From: Castor canadensis | Taxonomy: Eukaryota > Chordata > Mammalia > Rodentia > Castoridae | NCBI RefSeq assembly: GCF_047511655.1 | Contig: NC_133398.1 | Span: 51,527,638 to 51,591,637, forward strand | Length of the DNA: 64,000 nucleotides | Direction: 5' to 3' | Made by a program: the position numbers and the translations under genes | Notes under the pieces: model-generated | The model's database searches: none | Told to the model about the DNA's origin: nothing | The model's input: only the letters and a program-made list of their open reading frames with translations | Part shown: piece after piece, positions 45,570 to 57,039 of the stretch | Position numbering within the stretch: position 1 is the stretch's first letter | Layout: every line of letters begins with the position of its first letter

Positions 45570-45760
45570 AGTGGTAATAGCTAATATTCATTGAATGCTT
45601 ACCATGTGCCAGTATGAGTCTAAGTAATTTTCATGTGTAACTTAGCAAATTTTATAGTAATTCTATAAAGTAGGTATCGTTACCCTGAGAGTAAAGTATA
45701 GTTATCCCTGAGGCACAAAATTTAGTCAAAGTCAAGTAGCAGGTAACTGACTGACTGTGG
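45570..45760 (-). mobile_element. MIR SINE remnant
   Basis: CTAATATTCATTGAATGCTT, ACCATGTGCCAGTATGAG, AATTCTATAAAGTAGGTATC and TTAGTCAAAGTCAAGTAGC follow the full antisense MIR order. It is one of the more complete copies here. Confidence 0.75.
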
Positions 45761-46219
45761 TATTACATAGCAGCAATACTTAATAGTAGTCTTAACTAGG
45801 CCTGTCTTACCATAGATGTCTCTTGCGGTATGTGTTTAAAATAACTTATTCTAAGTGAAACCATATTTTTGATGTTCTAATGGAGGTTATTATGTGAAAT
45901 GAAAACCACCAAAAAAATTAGTTCATTTTATCAGTATTGACAGTTGTGACAGCTGAAATCCAGGTACTCCATATACATTTGATTAAAAGCACTGTTTTTC
46001 CTAGTAGTTCTGTTGATTTGGGGGAAAGTTTAAAGCTTAATTAGTTTAATTCTGCAGGCTTTTATTTAGGAATGTAATTTTTGGAGTATGGAAAAGTACT
46101 ATAAGAAAAGCCAAAGGAGACAATTCCTGAATTAGAATTAGTTGGTAACAAAGTCTTCTAAAATAGTTTTTCCTTAGGTCTGCCCATAATTTAAGTTTCT
46201 AAGTTATGTTGTCTTTCAT

Positions 46220-46405
46220 TTCTAGCTTTGGTATTGTCAAAAACAATATCCACTAGATATATATGCCAATTTAAATTTAAATGTAAATTAATTAAAATTG
46301 AATAAGAATATTAAAACATACTTCCTCAGTTGTTAGCCACATTTCCTGGACTTAATAGTCACAGGTAGCTTGTGGCTGCCATATTGGACAGAGCTGGACT
46401 AGACA
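46220..46405. mobile_element. Ancient DNA transposon end (same family as 5782)
   Basis: An AT-rich run, then GTTAGCCACATTTCCTGG, GTAGCTTGTGGCTGCCATAT and TGGACAGAGCTGGACTAG. Confidence 0.5.
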
Positions 46406-46753
46406 AATGTATACATCTGCAGGACTTGTTTGTACAGTGTAACAAAGATGGTGTATGTGATTTTGTGGGAGGTGGAGAGTAGAGAAAAAATCTGATAGTA
46501 ATTTTTATATAAAATTAACATTGGATTATGATCATTAAAATACATAGAAATTATGTTCAGAGAAGAATGAAGCAAATGCTCACATGTCCCCATTTGTTAA
46601 CATATGGCCAATTTTTGATGCATGTGCATGTCATTTAAAAGTGAGTTGCTGTCACCATGCTCAAGGCCTTGAAATGTAGGCACACACTCTATAAGAATCA
46701 GGATGTTATTTTTTAAAATAATATTACCATTATCACACACAAGAAAAAAATAA

Positions 46754-46840
46754 TTTTTTTTTTTGGGGGACTGGGGTTTGAACTCAGGGCTTTGTGCTTG
46801 CAAAGCAGGTGCTCTACTGCTTGAGCCACGCTTCCAGTCC
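46754..46840 (-). mobile_element. dID/ID-like SINE
   Basis: A T-run (reversed A-tail), then GGGACTGGGGTTTGAACTCA, GCAAAGCAGGTGCTCTACTG and CTTGAGCCACGCTTCCAGTC. Well preserved. Confidence 0.9.
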
Positions 46841-46999
46841 AAGAAATAAATTATCTACTAGTATCTACTATTATAGTAATATGAGGCCTTTTTAAACTTC
46901 CCATTTCCTTCCAGATACTCTTTTTGGTTCTTTTTGTTTTGTTTTGTTTCTCTCTCACTCTTTAATCTTGAGTGGTCTTCACACCTTTTATTTTTTATT

Positions 47000-47790
47000 T
47001 CCGTGACATGACTAGAGCATCAACTTTATTTTGAAGATTTTCAAGCCTACAATAAAGTTGAAAAAAAATACAATACCTCAGATTCATTAGCTGTTAATGC
47101 TTTGCTTCATGTGCTTGGTGTCTGTTTATATTGCTTTTCCCCAATCCTTTGAAAGTAAATTGAAGATTCATGACCTCTTACTCCTGAACACTTCTAATGG
47201 GTGTCCTAAGAACAATAATAATTTTCTAGATACCTCAAAACCGTGATCACATCCGAGACTTAACATTAACCGTTAGGTGTCCTATCTGTTTAGTATCCTT
47301 TGATCTAGGGCATTCCCTCCTTGTCTACTTTTTTGTGGTCTTGATTTTGACATCTTTTAAGAGGCCAGGCTAGTTGTTTTATAGATACTCCTTCAATCTG
47401 GATTTATGTGATCATTTGCTTATAAAGTCATTTACCTTGAATTTTTCTATCCCTGTATTTCTTGAGAATTAGAATTTGACTGACAAGCTTTGTGTGATGT
47501 AGGCTAAATATTTTTAGCAAGGAAGTTCCATGGGTACTTCGTATGTCACTTCTTATCAGGGGGCACCTAGTGTTGATTATTCCAATATTAGTGATACTGA
47601 GTTTTATCAGTTGACTAAAGTGGCAAAAGCCATTTACAAGATATGCTTTTCCCTTCACAATCACAGAGTGACTGGTGTGAGACTTTATATCTTTCGAATG
47701 TCAAGTTCCACAAGCCTTTCATCTAATGGTTTTTAGCATCTACTGACAATCCTTTATTGATGAATCTGAGTTTGCTATTTTATTGGTACT
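47000..47790 (-). mobile_element. Ancient L1M 3'UTR fragment, antisense
   Basis: AAGAGGCCAGGCTAGTTGTT, TCTGGATTTATGTGATCATT, TCAGGGGGCACCTAGTGTTG, AGTTGACTAAAGTGGCAAAA and ATCTACTGACAATCCTTTAT follow the order of the element at 10.5-11.1 kb. Confidence 0.55.
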
Positions 47791-47794
47791 GCAT

Positions 47795-48630
47795 GCTGGT
47801 GATTTCTTTTGTTTAATAGCACTTACATGTAAAAGGACAGATATAAGATCTATTCTGTTTTCCCCCTCTGCTTTTCCTTATTGGCATATGGTTTTTGACA
47901 TTGTTTATATCATGGCAGATGTTTACTGTGCTTGATCTTATGATTAATTTAGTGAAATGTGGTAATATAAAATTTTGTCTATAACCCAATTTCTCCAGTA
48001 ATTTTTAAATGTGGAGATCTGGGGATGGATGGAGAGAGGTGATTCTTATGAGTGGAAACTGATTTTAGTCAAGTATGTAGCCCATTTTAATTTATAATAC
48101 TGATGTTCTCTTTTTTAATTTCATATATGCTTATGGTTTCTGAAGAGTCATGCTGCCCCAGAAGTAATGTCTGTGTCAGTAAATTTAGCTGTAGTTCAGG
48201 AAAATTTTGTGAGCTTTTACCGAGTTCTGGAGATGGACATCAGGAATGCCATCATACACTTAACAGCTTTGGGAGCAAGTGTTGGAATGTAACTACATAA
48301 ACTTTCCCCCACCTTTGCCTTCTCTTTCATTGCTTCTTTGGTTTTATCACCAGGGATGGGTGTGAAAGCAACTTGTCTGAAATTTTGTTGCCCTTATGGA
48401 GTGACTTAAAATTCCCAGGATAGTTTCAGAGCTGATTCTTAATCTTGGAATGATGAAACAGACTTTTGGTAACCCTCTGGCTGAAGTGAACTTGAATTCT
48501 AGGGGAGGCATGGCTAGTCCTGAGCGTAAGTGGTTTTATTTATTGATTTTTGCTCTTTGCTTATGAGTATTTATTAAGGAATTTTTTAGGCTTTTCTGAG
48601 TAAAGTTTACTTTAAATATGAGAAATCTGT
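47795..48630. other. Intron, nothing recognised
   Basis: No repeat or coding signature that I can support. Confidence 0.4.
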
Positions 48631-48821
48631 ATAGCTAGCTATAGTGTTATAAGCCAAATTATGTCCTTCAAAGTCATGCGTTTGAAGTCCTAACTTAAGA
48701 ATGTGACTATATTTGGAGGTAGAATTTTTCCCTTTGGCAGACAGAATCTTTTAAGAGGTAATTAAGGTGAAATCAGGTCATAGGGGTGGGCCCTAGTCAA
48801 AATGTCTGTTGTCCTCATAAG

Positions 48822-48834
48822 AAAAGGAGATTAG
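48822..48834 (+). repeat. Left target-site duplication of the SINE
   Basis: AAAAGGAGATTAG. An identical 13-mer stands at 49033-49045. Confidence 0.9.
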
Positions 48835-49032
48835 AGCCAGTGCTGGTGACTCACAACTGTAATCCTAGCTACTCAGGAAGTAGAGATCAGGAGGATCACA
48901 GTTCAAAGCCAGCCTGGGCAAATAGTTCTGTGAGACCCTATCTTGAAAAAACTCATCACAGAAAAGGGCTGGTGGAGTGGCTCAAAGTGTAGGCCCTGAG
49001 TTCAAACCCTGGTACTGCAAAAAAAGAAAAAA
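48835..49032 (+). mobile_element. B1-dID composite SINE with intact target-site duplication
   Basis: The 198-bp element has a B1 part (GTAATCCTAGCTACTCAGGA, TTCAAAGCCAGCCTGGGCAA), a dID part (GGGCTGGTGGAGTGGCTCAA, TTCAAACCCTGGTACTGC) and an A-rich tail. It is flanked by perfect 13-bp repeats, which show its ends exactly. Confidence 0.95.
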
Positions 49033-49045
49033 AAAAGGAGATTAG
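49033..49045 (+). repeat. Right target-site duplication of the SINE
   Basis: AAAAGGAGATTAG, identical to 48822-48834. It resumes the interrupted LTR (AGGACACAGACACAG). Confidence 0.9.
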
Positions 49046-49434
49046 GACACAGACACAGAGAGAAAAGATCAGAAGGCACAGGGAAGGACAGCCAACTATA
49101 AGCCAAGGAGAGAGAAAGGCCTTGAAATCAACCTTAGGGCTGTTGGAGAGTACTGCCAAAAAAATAAAAAGAAAAAGAAAGAAAAGAAACCAAACCAACC
49201 CTCCTGACACCTTGCTTTTGGACTTCCAGCTTCCAGAACCGTGACAAAGAAAATTTTTGTTGCTTATGCTACCCAGTCTTAGACCTAGCAAACTGACGTA
49301 TGCATTATTAACTAATATATGGTTATTCTGGTTTGTTTCTAAAGTCACATATAAAATGGAAGGGGAGATGTGGATCAGAAATAACCAAATGACATAGTTA
49401 AGTTGTGGGTGGATTATGAGATTAAAAGTCCAAT

Positions 49435-49920
49435 TTCTCAAGAGATTCCTGCACACCCATGTTGATTGTGGCGCTATTCACTTGGCTCTGTGTTATGAAA
49501 TCAGTCGAGGTGCCTATCAACAGATGAATGTTATGAAGAAGAATGAAATTATATCATTTGCAGAAAAATGGATGGAACTGGAGGTCATTATGTCAAGTGA
49601 ACTAAGCCAGACTAAAACAAATACCAAATGTTTTTCATATGTGGAAGCTAGAGCTAAAGAAAAAAACTGAGCATGAGTATAAATGGGGGACCGTCTGGGG
49701 AAGAACTTAACAGGAGGTGGGAATTGGAAGAGAGGATGTGGGGAATAATGTGATAATGTATGGAGAAGTCATAATGAAGCTCATTTGAGAAATGCAAGAA
49801 GGATAAAAAATAAGGTAGGGGATAAGAAAAGTAGAGAAGGTGAATATGATCAGAGTTTATTTGGAGACATCCCAGTGGAAACCCCCACAGTACAGTTAAT
49901 ATGCACTAGTAAAAATGGGA
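49435..49920 (+). mobile_element. L1 3' end, sense
   Basis: An ORF2 end with a degraded frame (MKKNEIISFAEKWMELEV at about 49530), then a 3'UTR ending ATATGCACTAGTAAAAATGG. Same general family as at 60.24 kb. Confidence 0.8.
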
Positions 49921-50212
49921 AAAATCCAATTTCCCATCTTTCACTTAAAGTTATTGGGATAGTCAATTGGAAAAGGCAAAATGCTCACCCATAGGCTTGT
50001 CCCTGGTGTTTTGCTTTTGTTTTGTTTGTTTCTGATGTAAATTTTACTTAGTGTCTCTTGGGAATGAAAATTATGTGATCGAGATCATTGACTCCCCAAT
50101 TTCTATTCATTCTAATTCTTAGCAGGTCTTATATTCTTTTGGGAGCTCATTTTCCGCCTTTAATTTCATCTTCCTTACAAAGCAGCCTTTACAGTGCCAG
50201 TGGTGGTGACTT

Positions 50213-50318
50213 GTGTTTGTGACAGGATCTTTCTCTAGTCTAGGCTGGCCTGGTACTCTCTGTCCTCTTTTCTCAGCCTTGAAGTGCTGGGATTACAGGC
50301 ATATGTCTCCTCACCCAC
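50213..50318 (-). mobile_element. B1 SINE
   Basis: GTGACAGGATCTTTCTCTAG, TAGGCTGGCCTGGTACTC and AAGTGCTGGGATTACAGGCA. Confidence 0.8.
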
Positions 50319-50564
50319 AAAAACATTTTAAAACACACGTGTTATCATTCACCTCTTTGCTACACCTTTCTCTTAAAACCCTTTTTTCTGTGAAAAAATT
50401 TCACATTGACCATCTATGGCAAGGATGAGTTCTCAGGTTGTACACATGTTTAGTAATTCTTAGATAATTTTTGTTTCTCAAACATTCCATAGTTCCATGC
50501 CTTTGCACAAGCCGTCCCTGTGTCAGGAATATACTTTGGTGCTCTCTCAGTCATCTTCAGTCAC

Positions 50565-50652
50565 TTTTTACTTTGCAGTGCTGGGGATGGAAGCCAGGGC
50601 CTTGCATATATTAAAGCATGGTACCTTACCACTGAGCTAACACTCCAGCCCT
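50565..50652 (-). mobile_element. ID-like SINE
   Basis: CAGTGCTGGGGATGGAAGCC and CTTACCACTGAGCTAACACT. Confidence 0.8.
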
Positions 50653-50669
50653 CACAAGTGGCTTTGATT

Positions 50670-50721
50670 TTATTTGTCAGTACTTGGGTTTGAACTCATG
50701 GCCTCACACTCCACCAGCCCC
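50670..50721 (-). mobile_element. ID-like SINE, internally shortened
   Basis: CAGTACTTGGGTTTGAACTC, ATGGCCTCACACTCCACCAG. The A-box part is missing. It lies 17 bp from the previous copy. Confidence 0.7.
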
Positions 50722-50729
50722 AGGTGTTT

Positions 50730-51750
50730 TTAAATGTCTGTTTATAAGTTTGTTTGAGTCTTTCTGTGGCAGTGTTTGCTGTGTGCACTTCTCGGAATAC
50801 CACCTACAGTAGAGTCCTGCCATATTAAAAATGCTGTGTCCTGAAAGCTAAAGAGACCTACTGACTCGGATCCTTTTGAGAGTGAAAGCTGGGGAACTGC
50901 ATTCTATAAAAGTGCCCTGATGATTCTACAGTGAAGCACCTCTGCTGCAGACTGGGGGCAGCAGCATAGGCTTCTTTCCTAGTGACAGGCGCATTGTCAG
51001 TTAGAGAAAAACCCTACTGAATCTGTTAGGGAATTCAGTAAACTAGTTAAAAAGAAAAAAAGAGTTCTAATAAGTTCAAAATGTCACTACACTTACTAAA
51101 ATGTCAACATTGTTTGAAAGTTCTTTGGGTTTGAAGACTTGAAACTCAGTCCTTTAATGTTAGAATTATGATCAGTTACTCTCTGAAATAGATGTTTTGG
51201 AGGGAGAGATAAATGTGTTCAAGTGTCCCTGGTGTTCTTATACAAAGTCTCACGTTGACAGTAAGTGTAGATGCTCTTCGTATTTAGTGCTAATCTCAAA
51301 GGGTGTCATGACTCCTGGGAAGGAAGGATGCCATTTTCATCTACCTTGATGTCTTGGCTGTTTAGAAGGTTGGAGAGTTGGTGACCTCTGAAATGAATGT
51401 AATACTGCTGTGGAGGCTTATTAAGATAGAGAGTGGTGAAAGGAAAGGTAGAAAAAGGTTTTTCAACCCCTGTCATAGGTAACTTTGTAAAGGGCCATTC
51501 ATCATCTACAGAGTAGCTTCTCCTGGCAGGTAGCATTGCACTATCAAGGGTTTCCTGGAAGTTAACACAATGATCTTGAACTCCATCACCATCATAGAAG
51601 GACCTTAAGAAATACAAGCTTGTGAACGTCCCAATATTTGAATCTTTTTACGGGCTTTGTAGTGAACTCAAAAGCCAAATTAATGGATTTTTTTTAATTC
51701 TTAAAAATGAGGATCTTCATTCCTGTGCTTCTTATAATTAAGCACTTTTA
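50730..51750. other. Unique-looking intron with a 103-codon minus-strand frame
   Basis: The frame at 51306-51617 (minus) has an even amino-acid mix without low complexity, but shows no domain, promoter or splice context I can support. No transposon was recognised in the stretch. Confidence 0.35.
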
Positions 51751-51754
51751 TAAG

Positions 51755-51975
51755 GTGGAAGGAGTAGGGGGTTCCTTGATATCTCAGAGATGGAAGTCAT
51801 AGGTTTGAATTTGGCTCTGGTGTGCTAAAGGCCATGCAGTTAAAAAAAAAAAAATTTCCCTAGCCTCCAGGGACTCTCTGTCTTATCTGTAAAATGAAGA
51901 GAGACAGATTAGCTTCCCATGTTTAACTCCCAGAGTAGTGATAATAGAAGTGAATAAAAAAGAGATTGTATGATA
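51755..51975 (+). mobile_element. MIR SINE remnant with an A-run
   Basis: GTTTGAATTTGGCTCTGGTG, TCTTATCTGTAAAATGAAGA and AGTAGTGATAATAGAAGTG follow the sense MIR order. A 13-base A-run interrupts it at 51842. Confidence 0.65.
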
Positions 51976-51979
51976 TGCT

Positions 51980-53180
51980 ATAAATGATAAAATGCTAATA
52001 AATTAGTGGTTTAAAATTTTATTACTATATGCTATTACCAAAAGAATTAAGTTTTGACTAAATAGTCTGATTTATAGTTGATTATAGTTTGAGAGAAATC
52101 ATTTTAGTCATGAGAGAAAATCATTTTATCTGTTTTATATCTTATTGGTGTTTTTGAAAGTTCTCTATGCAGATATGAACTTACTGGGAAATTGTTTTCT
52201 TGACTATCTGTTGGAAATATGCAATAATTAAACTACCAATTTTCATTTTTAAAAGTCTAAAAGAAATTAGTATGTTAACTTTATCTTAAACTGTAGAATC
52301 ATGCATTTAAAATTTTATATGTGGTATTTTATCAATGAATTGGATGGCTACTACCTAGAAAGTTTGAAGGAAATTAATTCATCAGATCTTCTACTTAGGA
52401 GAGAATAATGGTTTTTGTTGAAAAACAAATTGAAGGTTTCATTCAAACTATTTTTAAAAAAATCAAAATAAAGCCTATAGAAAACAGATAAGAAAAAATA
52501 GTATACTAGAAATAGTTCTTTTCAATTTTCTTATTTTTTTGCTCCTTTTCTTCTCCCTACCCCCTGTCTTGTTCCACTCACATGAATGGAAAACCACACC
52601 CCACTGCCCAGTGAGGCAATTCTGCCATTTCTGTACTTATTCTCCCCCTCAACCCCTTCCTCAGAAAGAAAACAATAATAATAATAATAAACCCTCTTTG
52701 GGTTGAATTTAGGGCTTTAAATTTGAGTTTGATTTGTGACCTGTCATACATTGAATAATTAGCTTCTATGGTGTTTTTCTTATCTCAGTTTCCAGCTGCA
52801 TGCCCAACTTGTGCCTCATCTCTTTTATGGCAAGTTAGTTTAGCTTATTTTGGGAATAGATCCAGTCCCTTCAGGGTCCTCCCTCCCCTGAAATAATTTC
52901 CTAAGGGATATATAGGAAATCAGTGATATCACATTTGGGATAGAGGTCAGATGCTTCAGTTCCCAGTTTCCTTTTTTTTAATCACTGAATGATCTTGACC
53001 ATCTGATTGTAACAGTAGCCATCCATGTTACAGTTTTATTTTTAAAGAGATTTTGTGATTAAAAGGTCAGCAACCTGTGAGAAAATATGGTTACAGGTCC
53101 CTAAACAAATGAGTCCAGTAAGAGTGAGGCTGACAATTCCAGTCGTTTTTCCCTCCCCCAATTATTTATCTTGTCCATTT
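51980..53180. other. AT-rich intron
   Basis: (TAA)n at 52674-52690. Nothing else was recognised. Confidence 0.45.
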
Positions 53181-53184
53181 AATG

Positions 53185-53318
53185 CTTCTCAGTCCTGAGT
53201 GCATTATTAGAAAAATCTAACACATTAGCACTAGATGAGACCCAATCTGCATTTCTAACAGGCAGTACAGGTGCTTTCACCCCAAAGTGGCCATGAGACA
53301 ACACTTTGGGAAATACTC
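53185..53318. mobile_element. hAT-Charlie (MER5/MER20-like) remnant
   Basis: ACCCAATCTGCATTTCTAAC and CATGAGACAACACTTTGGGA carry the theme of this old DNA transposon family. Confidence 0.5.
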
Positions 53319-53319
53319 T

Positions 53320-53594
53320 TGAACAGTGAAAAGGATATCTTACAGATACATCACCAAAGAAGATGCACATGGTATATAAGTCTGTGAAAATGCTCATATC
53401 ATATACTGTAAGGGAAGTGCACATTGACAGTAACAACAATGAAGTCCTACTGCACACTTGTGAGAATGGCTGAGATCTGCCACACTGCCAGGAAGGATGT
53501 GGAGCAACATGAGCTCTCAATCCTTGTTGATAGGAATGCAAAACGATACAGCCACTTTAGCACTTTCTCACTAAGCTAAACATACTCTTACCAT
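53320..53594 (+). mobile_element. Old L1M ORF2 fragment, left part
   Basis: ACATCACCAAAGAAGATGCA, TGAGAATGGCTGAGATC, GGAAGGATGTGGAGCAACAT and TTGATAGGAATGCAAAACG. The order continues at 54045 after an LTR insertion. Confidence 0.65.
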
Positions 53595-54044
53595 ATGTTA
53601 TGGACCATTCTCTCCAAATTTCCATGTTGAAGCCTCACCCTCATGTGACTATATTTGTACATAGAGTCTTTATGGAGGTAATTACGGTTAAATAAGGTCA
53701 TAAGGGTGAGGCCCTGATAGGATGAATCAGTGTCCTTATAAAAACAGACAGGATGTTGTATACCATCAGTATATATAATTTTTATTTGTCATCTAAAAAT
53801 ACATTTAAAAAGAAAAAATAAAGCAAAAGATAGCAAAGAGCCTCCCCTTATCTGCCAACTGCCATTTAAGGACACAATGAAAGTGGCCATTCACAAGCCA
53901 AGAAAGCAGGTCCTCACCAGAAACTGGAGCAGCTGGCACCTTGATCTTGGAGTTCCGAACCTCAAAATCTATACGAACTAAACTTTTGTTGTTTTAACTA
54001 CCCAGTCTGTGATATGGTGCTATGGCACTGAAAAAGGTTTAATA
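53595..54044 (+). mobile_element. MaLR (MLT1-type) LTR inserted in an L1
   Basis: TGTTATGGACCATTCTCTCC, ATTACGGTTAAATAAGGTCA, AGCAGGTCCTCACCAGAAAC, GCACCTTGATCTTGGAG and CTACCCAGTCTGTGATATGG. A 70-bp AT-rich interruption stands at about 53755-53830. Confidence 0.65.
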
Positions 54045-54715
54045 CATAGAACAATCCAGAAATCATGCTCCTATATGTTTACTTGACTGGGTTGAAAAAT
54101 TTGTTCACATGAAAACCTAGACATGAATATTATAACAGCCTTCTTCATAATTGCCAGAAATTTGAAGGGATAAATAAACCATGGTACATCTAGATAATGG
54201 AATCTTAATCAGCAATAAAAAGAAACCAGGTGTCAAACCATGAAGGATCATGGAAGAACCTGAAATGTATATTGTTAAGTGAAAGGAACCAAATTTAGGA
54301 GCTCACATTGTATGATTCTGATTTTCTGGAAAAGGCAAAACTGTGAAATCAGTAAAAAAGATCAGTGGTTTCCAGGGGCTTGGAAAGAGGAAAGGAGGAA
54401 AGAATAGGTGGAACATATTAAGATTTTTAGGACAGCCATACTATTCTGTATGATACTGTCATGGTAGATTCATATCATTGTGTATTTGTCGAAATGCACA
54501 GAACTTTACAAAACGAGGAGGGAACTCTGATTTAAGAGATGTCTTTAGTTAATAATCTGTCAATATTAATTTATCAGTTGTAACAAATGTGTCACACCAA
54601 TGCAGGATATTAATGGGAAAATGGGACAGAGGGAATATATGGGAACTGTGTACTTTTTGCTTAATTTTTCTGAAACCTACAATTCTTCTAAAACTGGACT
54701 TTATTAATTAAAAAA
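54045..54715 (+). mobile_element. Old L1M ORF2 end and 3'UTR, right part
   Basis: CAGCCTTCTTCATAATTGCC, GATAATGGAATCTTAATCAG, CAGTGGTTTCCAGGGGCTTG and ACTGTGTACTTTTTGCTTAA, ending in an A-rich run. Confidence 0.7.
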
Positions 54716-54847
54716 GGGGTATTTGGGGTTCACCCTTGTTTTATAAGGAAAAGAATTATAGTTAAGAATTTAAAAATGAAAAAGTTTTTGTTGTAGTTGT
54801 AGGTTGAGAATCAGATACAGGACTTTTTTGTTTTAAAGATTAAAAGG

Positions 54848-54955
54848 GATGCTGGGTATGGTGGTACATGCAGGTAATCTCAGCACTAGAGAGTGGAGTA
54901 GGAGGACAGTGAGTTCTAAGCCAGCCTCCATGGGGAGGCCCTGTTTTAAAAAGAG
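54848..54955 (+). mobile_element. B1 SINE
   Basis: GCTGGGTATGGTGGTACATG, GTTCTAAGCCAGCCTCCATG and an A/G-rich tail (GAGGAGGGAGGAGAGAGTGA) after it. Confidence 0.8.
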
Positions 54956-54959
54956 GAGG

Positions 54960-55985
54960 GAGGAGAGAGTGAGATGGAGAGAAAAGGGTGGGAGGGGTAG
55001 GAATTGAGCCACTTTCAAACTAGAGGGAGGAATTTCTGTTTTTGAGTAATGATAAAGATCCTCAAATGCTTTTTGTAGTTGTTAATTATCACTTAAAGAA
55101 ACAGAGAAAGGCAATAGTATTTTCCTACCAAAATGGAAAATACATCTGTGAAGAAGTATTGAATGTAAAGTGTTCACAGTGTTCCTGCATAGTGTGAGGG
55201 AGATCAATGTGGTGCTTCAGCAATTGTGATGGAGTCTCAGTCCAATCTGTGTTAGCTGCAGGCCCTAACAGCTTGAGCATTTTAATCAACTGTCCTTGCT
55301 CTCAGGATCTTATTTGAGACCAGCCCTTTAGGTTGTGTTCAGAAAACAAGCCAACCACACCAAGGGTTAAAAGAATTGCATAGTCTCCTTTAGTTTAAAA
55401 CAAAACAAAACAAAACTTTTTTTCAAGTGAATTTCTTGTGTGAATTGAGGAGACTTATTTAGACTGCCCTTTTAATCATTAAAGTGGCCTCTTAGAACTC
55501 CTGATTTAATGAAAAGATAAAAATGTTTTGTAATTAGCAGATCAAAGCACTACTGTGGCTGCTGTTTACATTGTCAGTATGTAAATGAACTTCTAAAGGG
55601 AATGAAAAGAATTTGTTTAACACCTCTTTAATTTTGTTTATGTAATTCCTTTGCTTAAAAATCTCTCCCACTCCCACTTCACATTGATAATGCTAAGGTA
55701 AACATTAACTTACCACTCTCTGTTGTATCTAGGAACTTGAGAAACAGCAGAGTCTGAATTGTTGAGGTTTGCTATATTTAAGTCAGATTGAGTTCATCCA
55801 GCCTCCAAAAAAGAAACATGATCTTGAAAGTTTCCTTCATCAACCCTAAACCCATTGATAAATTGAACTTAAAGATGCACCAGAAGAATTGAGTGTATCC
55901 ATGGTAATCTGGAATTGGAATTTGGCAATATCCTTCTGTGTAAGTTAACAAATGCAATGTAGCATAGCTTGCATTGCTTCTTTGG
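54960..55985. other. Intron, mostly unrecognised
   Basis: It contains one half of a dispersed 34-bp repeat at 55182-55215 (the other half at 56683). Confidence 0.4.
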
Positions 55986-55987
55986 AA

Positions 55988-56250
55988 TACAGTTGTCCTT
56001 TGGTCTCCATAGGGGATTGGTTCCAGGAACCCACTGGATACCAAAATCTGAGGATGCTCACTTTCCCTATATTAAATCACATAGTATTTCCATATAATCT
56101 ACACATATCCTTCCATATATTTTAAATCACCTTCAGATTAGTTAAAATATCTAATACAATGTAAGTGCTGTGTAAGCAGTTGTACTGTTTAGGGAATAAT
56201 GACAAAAAGTCTGTACACATTCAATTTATTTTAAGTAAAAATTGAATGTT
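55988..56250 (+). mobile_element. Tigger/pogo-like DNA transposon, copy 2
   Basis: CAGTTGTCCTTTGGTCTCCA, GGATTGGTTCCAGGAACCC, ATACCAAAATCTGAGGATGC and TGTACTGTTTAGGGAATAAT. The 3' end is missing. Confidence 0.65.
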
Positions 56251-56919
56251 GATGGCTTTATTTCAAGGCTCTATCTCTAGGCATGTTTGAGGAGGAATGT
56301 GTAATAGAAACCTTGGTAAGTCTTACCTACTGGAAAGAAAGTTGTATTTCAAGTTGTTCTGTTGCTGGTTGCTTTTTTGGTTTGAGCCTTGGTCTTCTTT
56401 GTGATTCACCATTACAGACAGAGTTCTGGGTAAAATTGCTCAAAGCAAATGGATTAAAAAGCTCTTTAAGAGAGGCTAAGAACTTATTTTGCAAGATTCT
56501 CAGCTCTCCAGTGGTGGGTTCCAAATTTGAATTTATCCAGGACTAAAATGAGTTCGAGGCAGTAAAGTGTGTTTTTCAGGAGTTTTCTTCTGATGTCCAA
56601 ACTGAGCTTGAAAAAACCAAAAAGGTATGTTAACTAATATGCAAAGTGTTGGATATAACTCGTCACTGTCTAGTGCATAGTGATCCTGCATAGTGTGTGG
56701 GAGATCAATGAGGTGTTTGAATGTAATTAATTTTCATAAATAAACAGACAGGATTTTGACCTTTTTAGTTTGTTGTAAGGAGCTAATACTTATTAAATAC
56801 TCATGATGAAGAAAGAATATAAAGAAGTAAAGTGTAGCATGTGTATTTTTTACCATTATGAGCATGTATGGGAAGAAGAATTGAGAATGCTTTGTTACCT
56901 TCCCCTACAATAAAGGTTC
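56251..56919. other. Intron, unrecognised
   Basis: It has the second half of the dispersed 34-bp repeat (56683-56716). An 87-codon frame at 56283-56546 shows no domain. Confidence 0.4.
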
Positions 56920-56983
56920 CTTTCTTTTTCTTTCATTCTTTCCTTCCTTCTTTTCTTCCTTCCTTCCTTTCTTCCTTCTTTGT
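56920..56983 (+). repeat. (TTCC)n-type pyrimidine tract
   Basis: Polypyrimidine run with TTCCTTCC cores. Confidence 0.9.
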
Positions 56984-57039
56984 TTTTAGTTCTTTCAAAT
57001 TTTGTTTTTTAATCTACAAAATTCAAATACAAATAAAAA

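Larger units (their letters stand above)
48640..49310 (+). mobile_element. MaLR (MLT1-type) LTR, split by a SINE
   Basis: GTTATAAGCCAAATTATGTC, GTGACTATATTTGGAGGTAG, AGGTCATAGGGGTGGGCCCT, AGGACACAGACACAGAGAG, CTTTTGGACTTCCAGCTTCC and ATGCTACCCAGTCTTA follow the MaLR LTR order in sense orientation. It is an old, non-coding retroviral-type LTR remnant. Confidence 0.7.
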
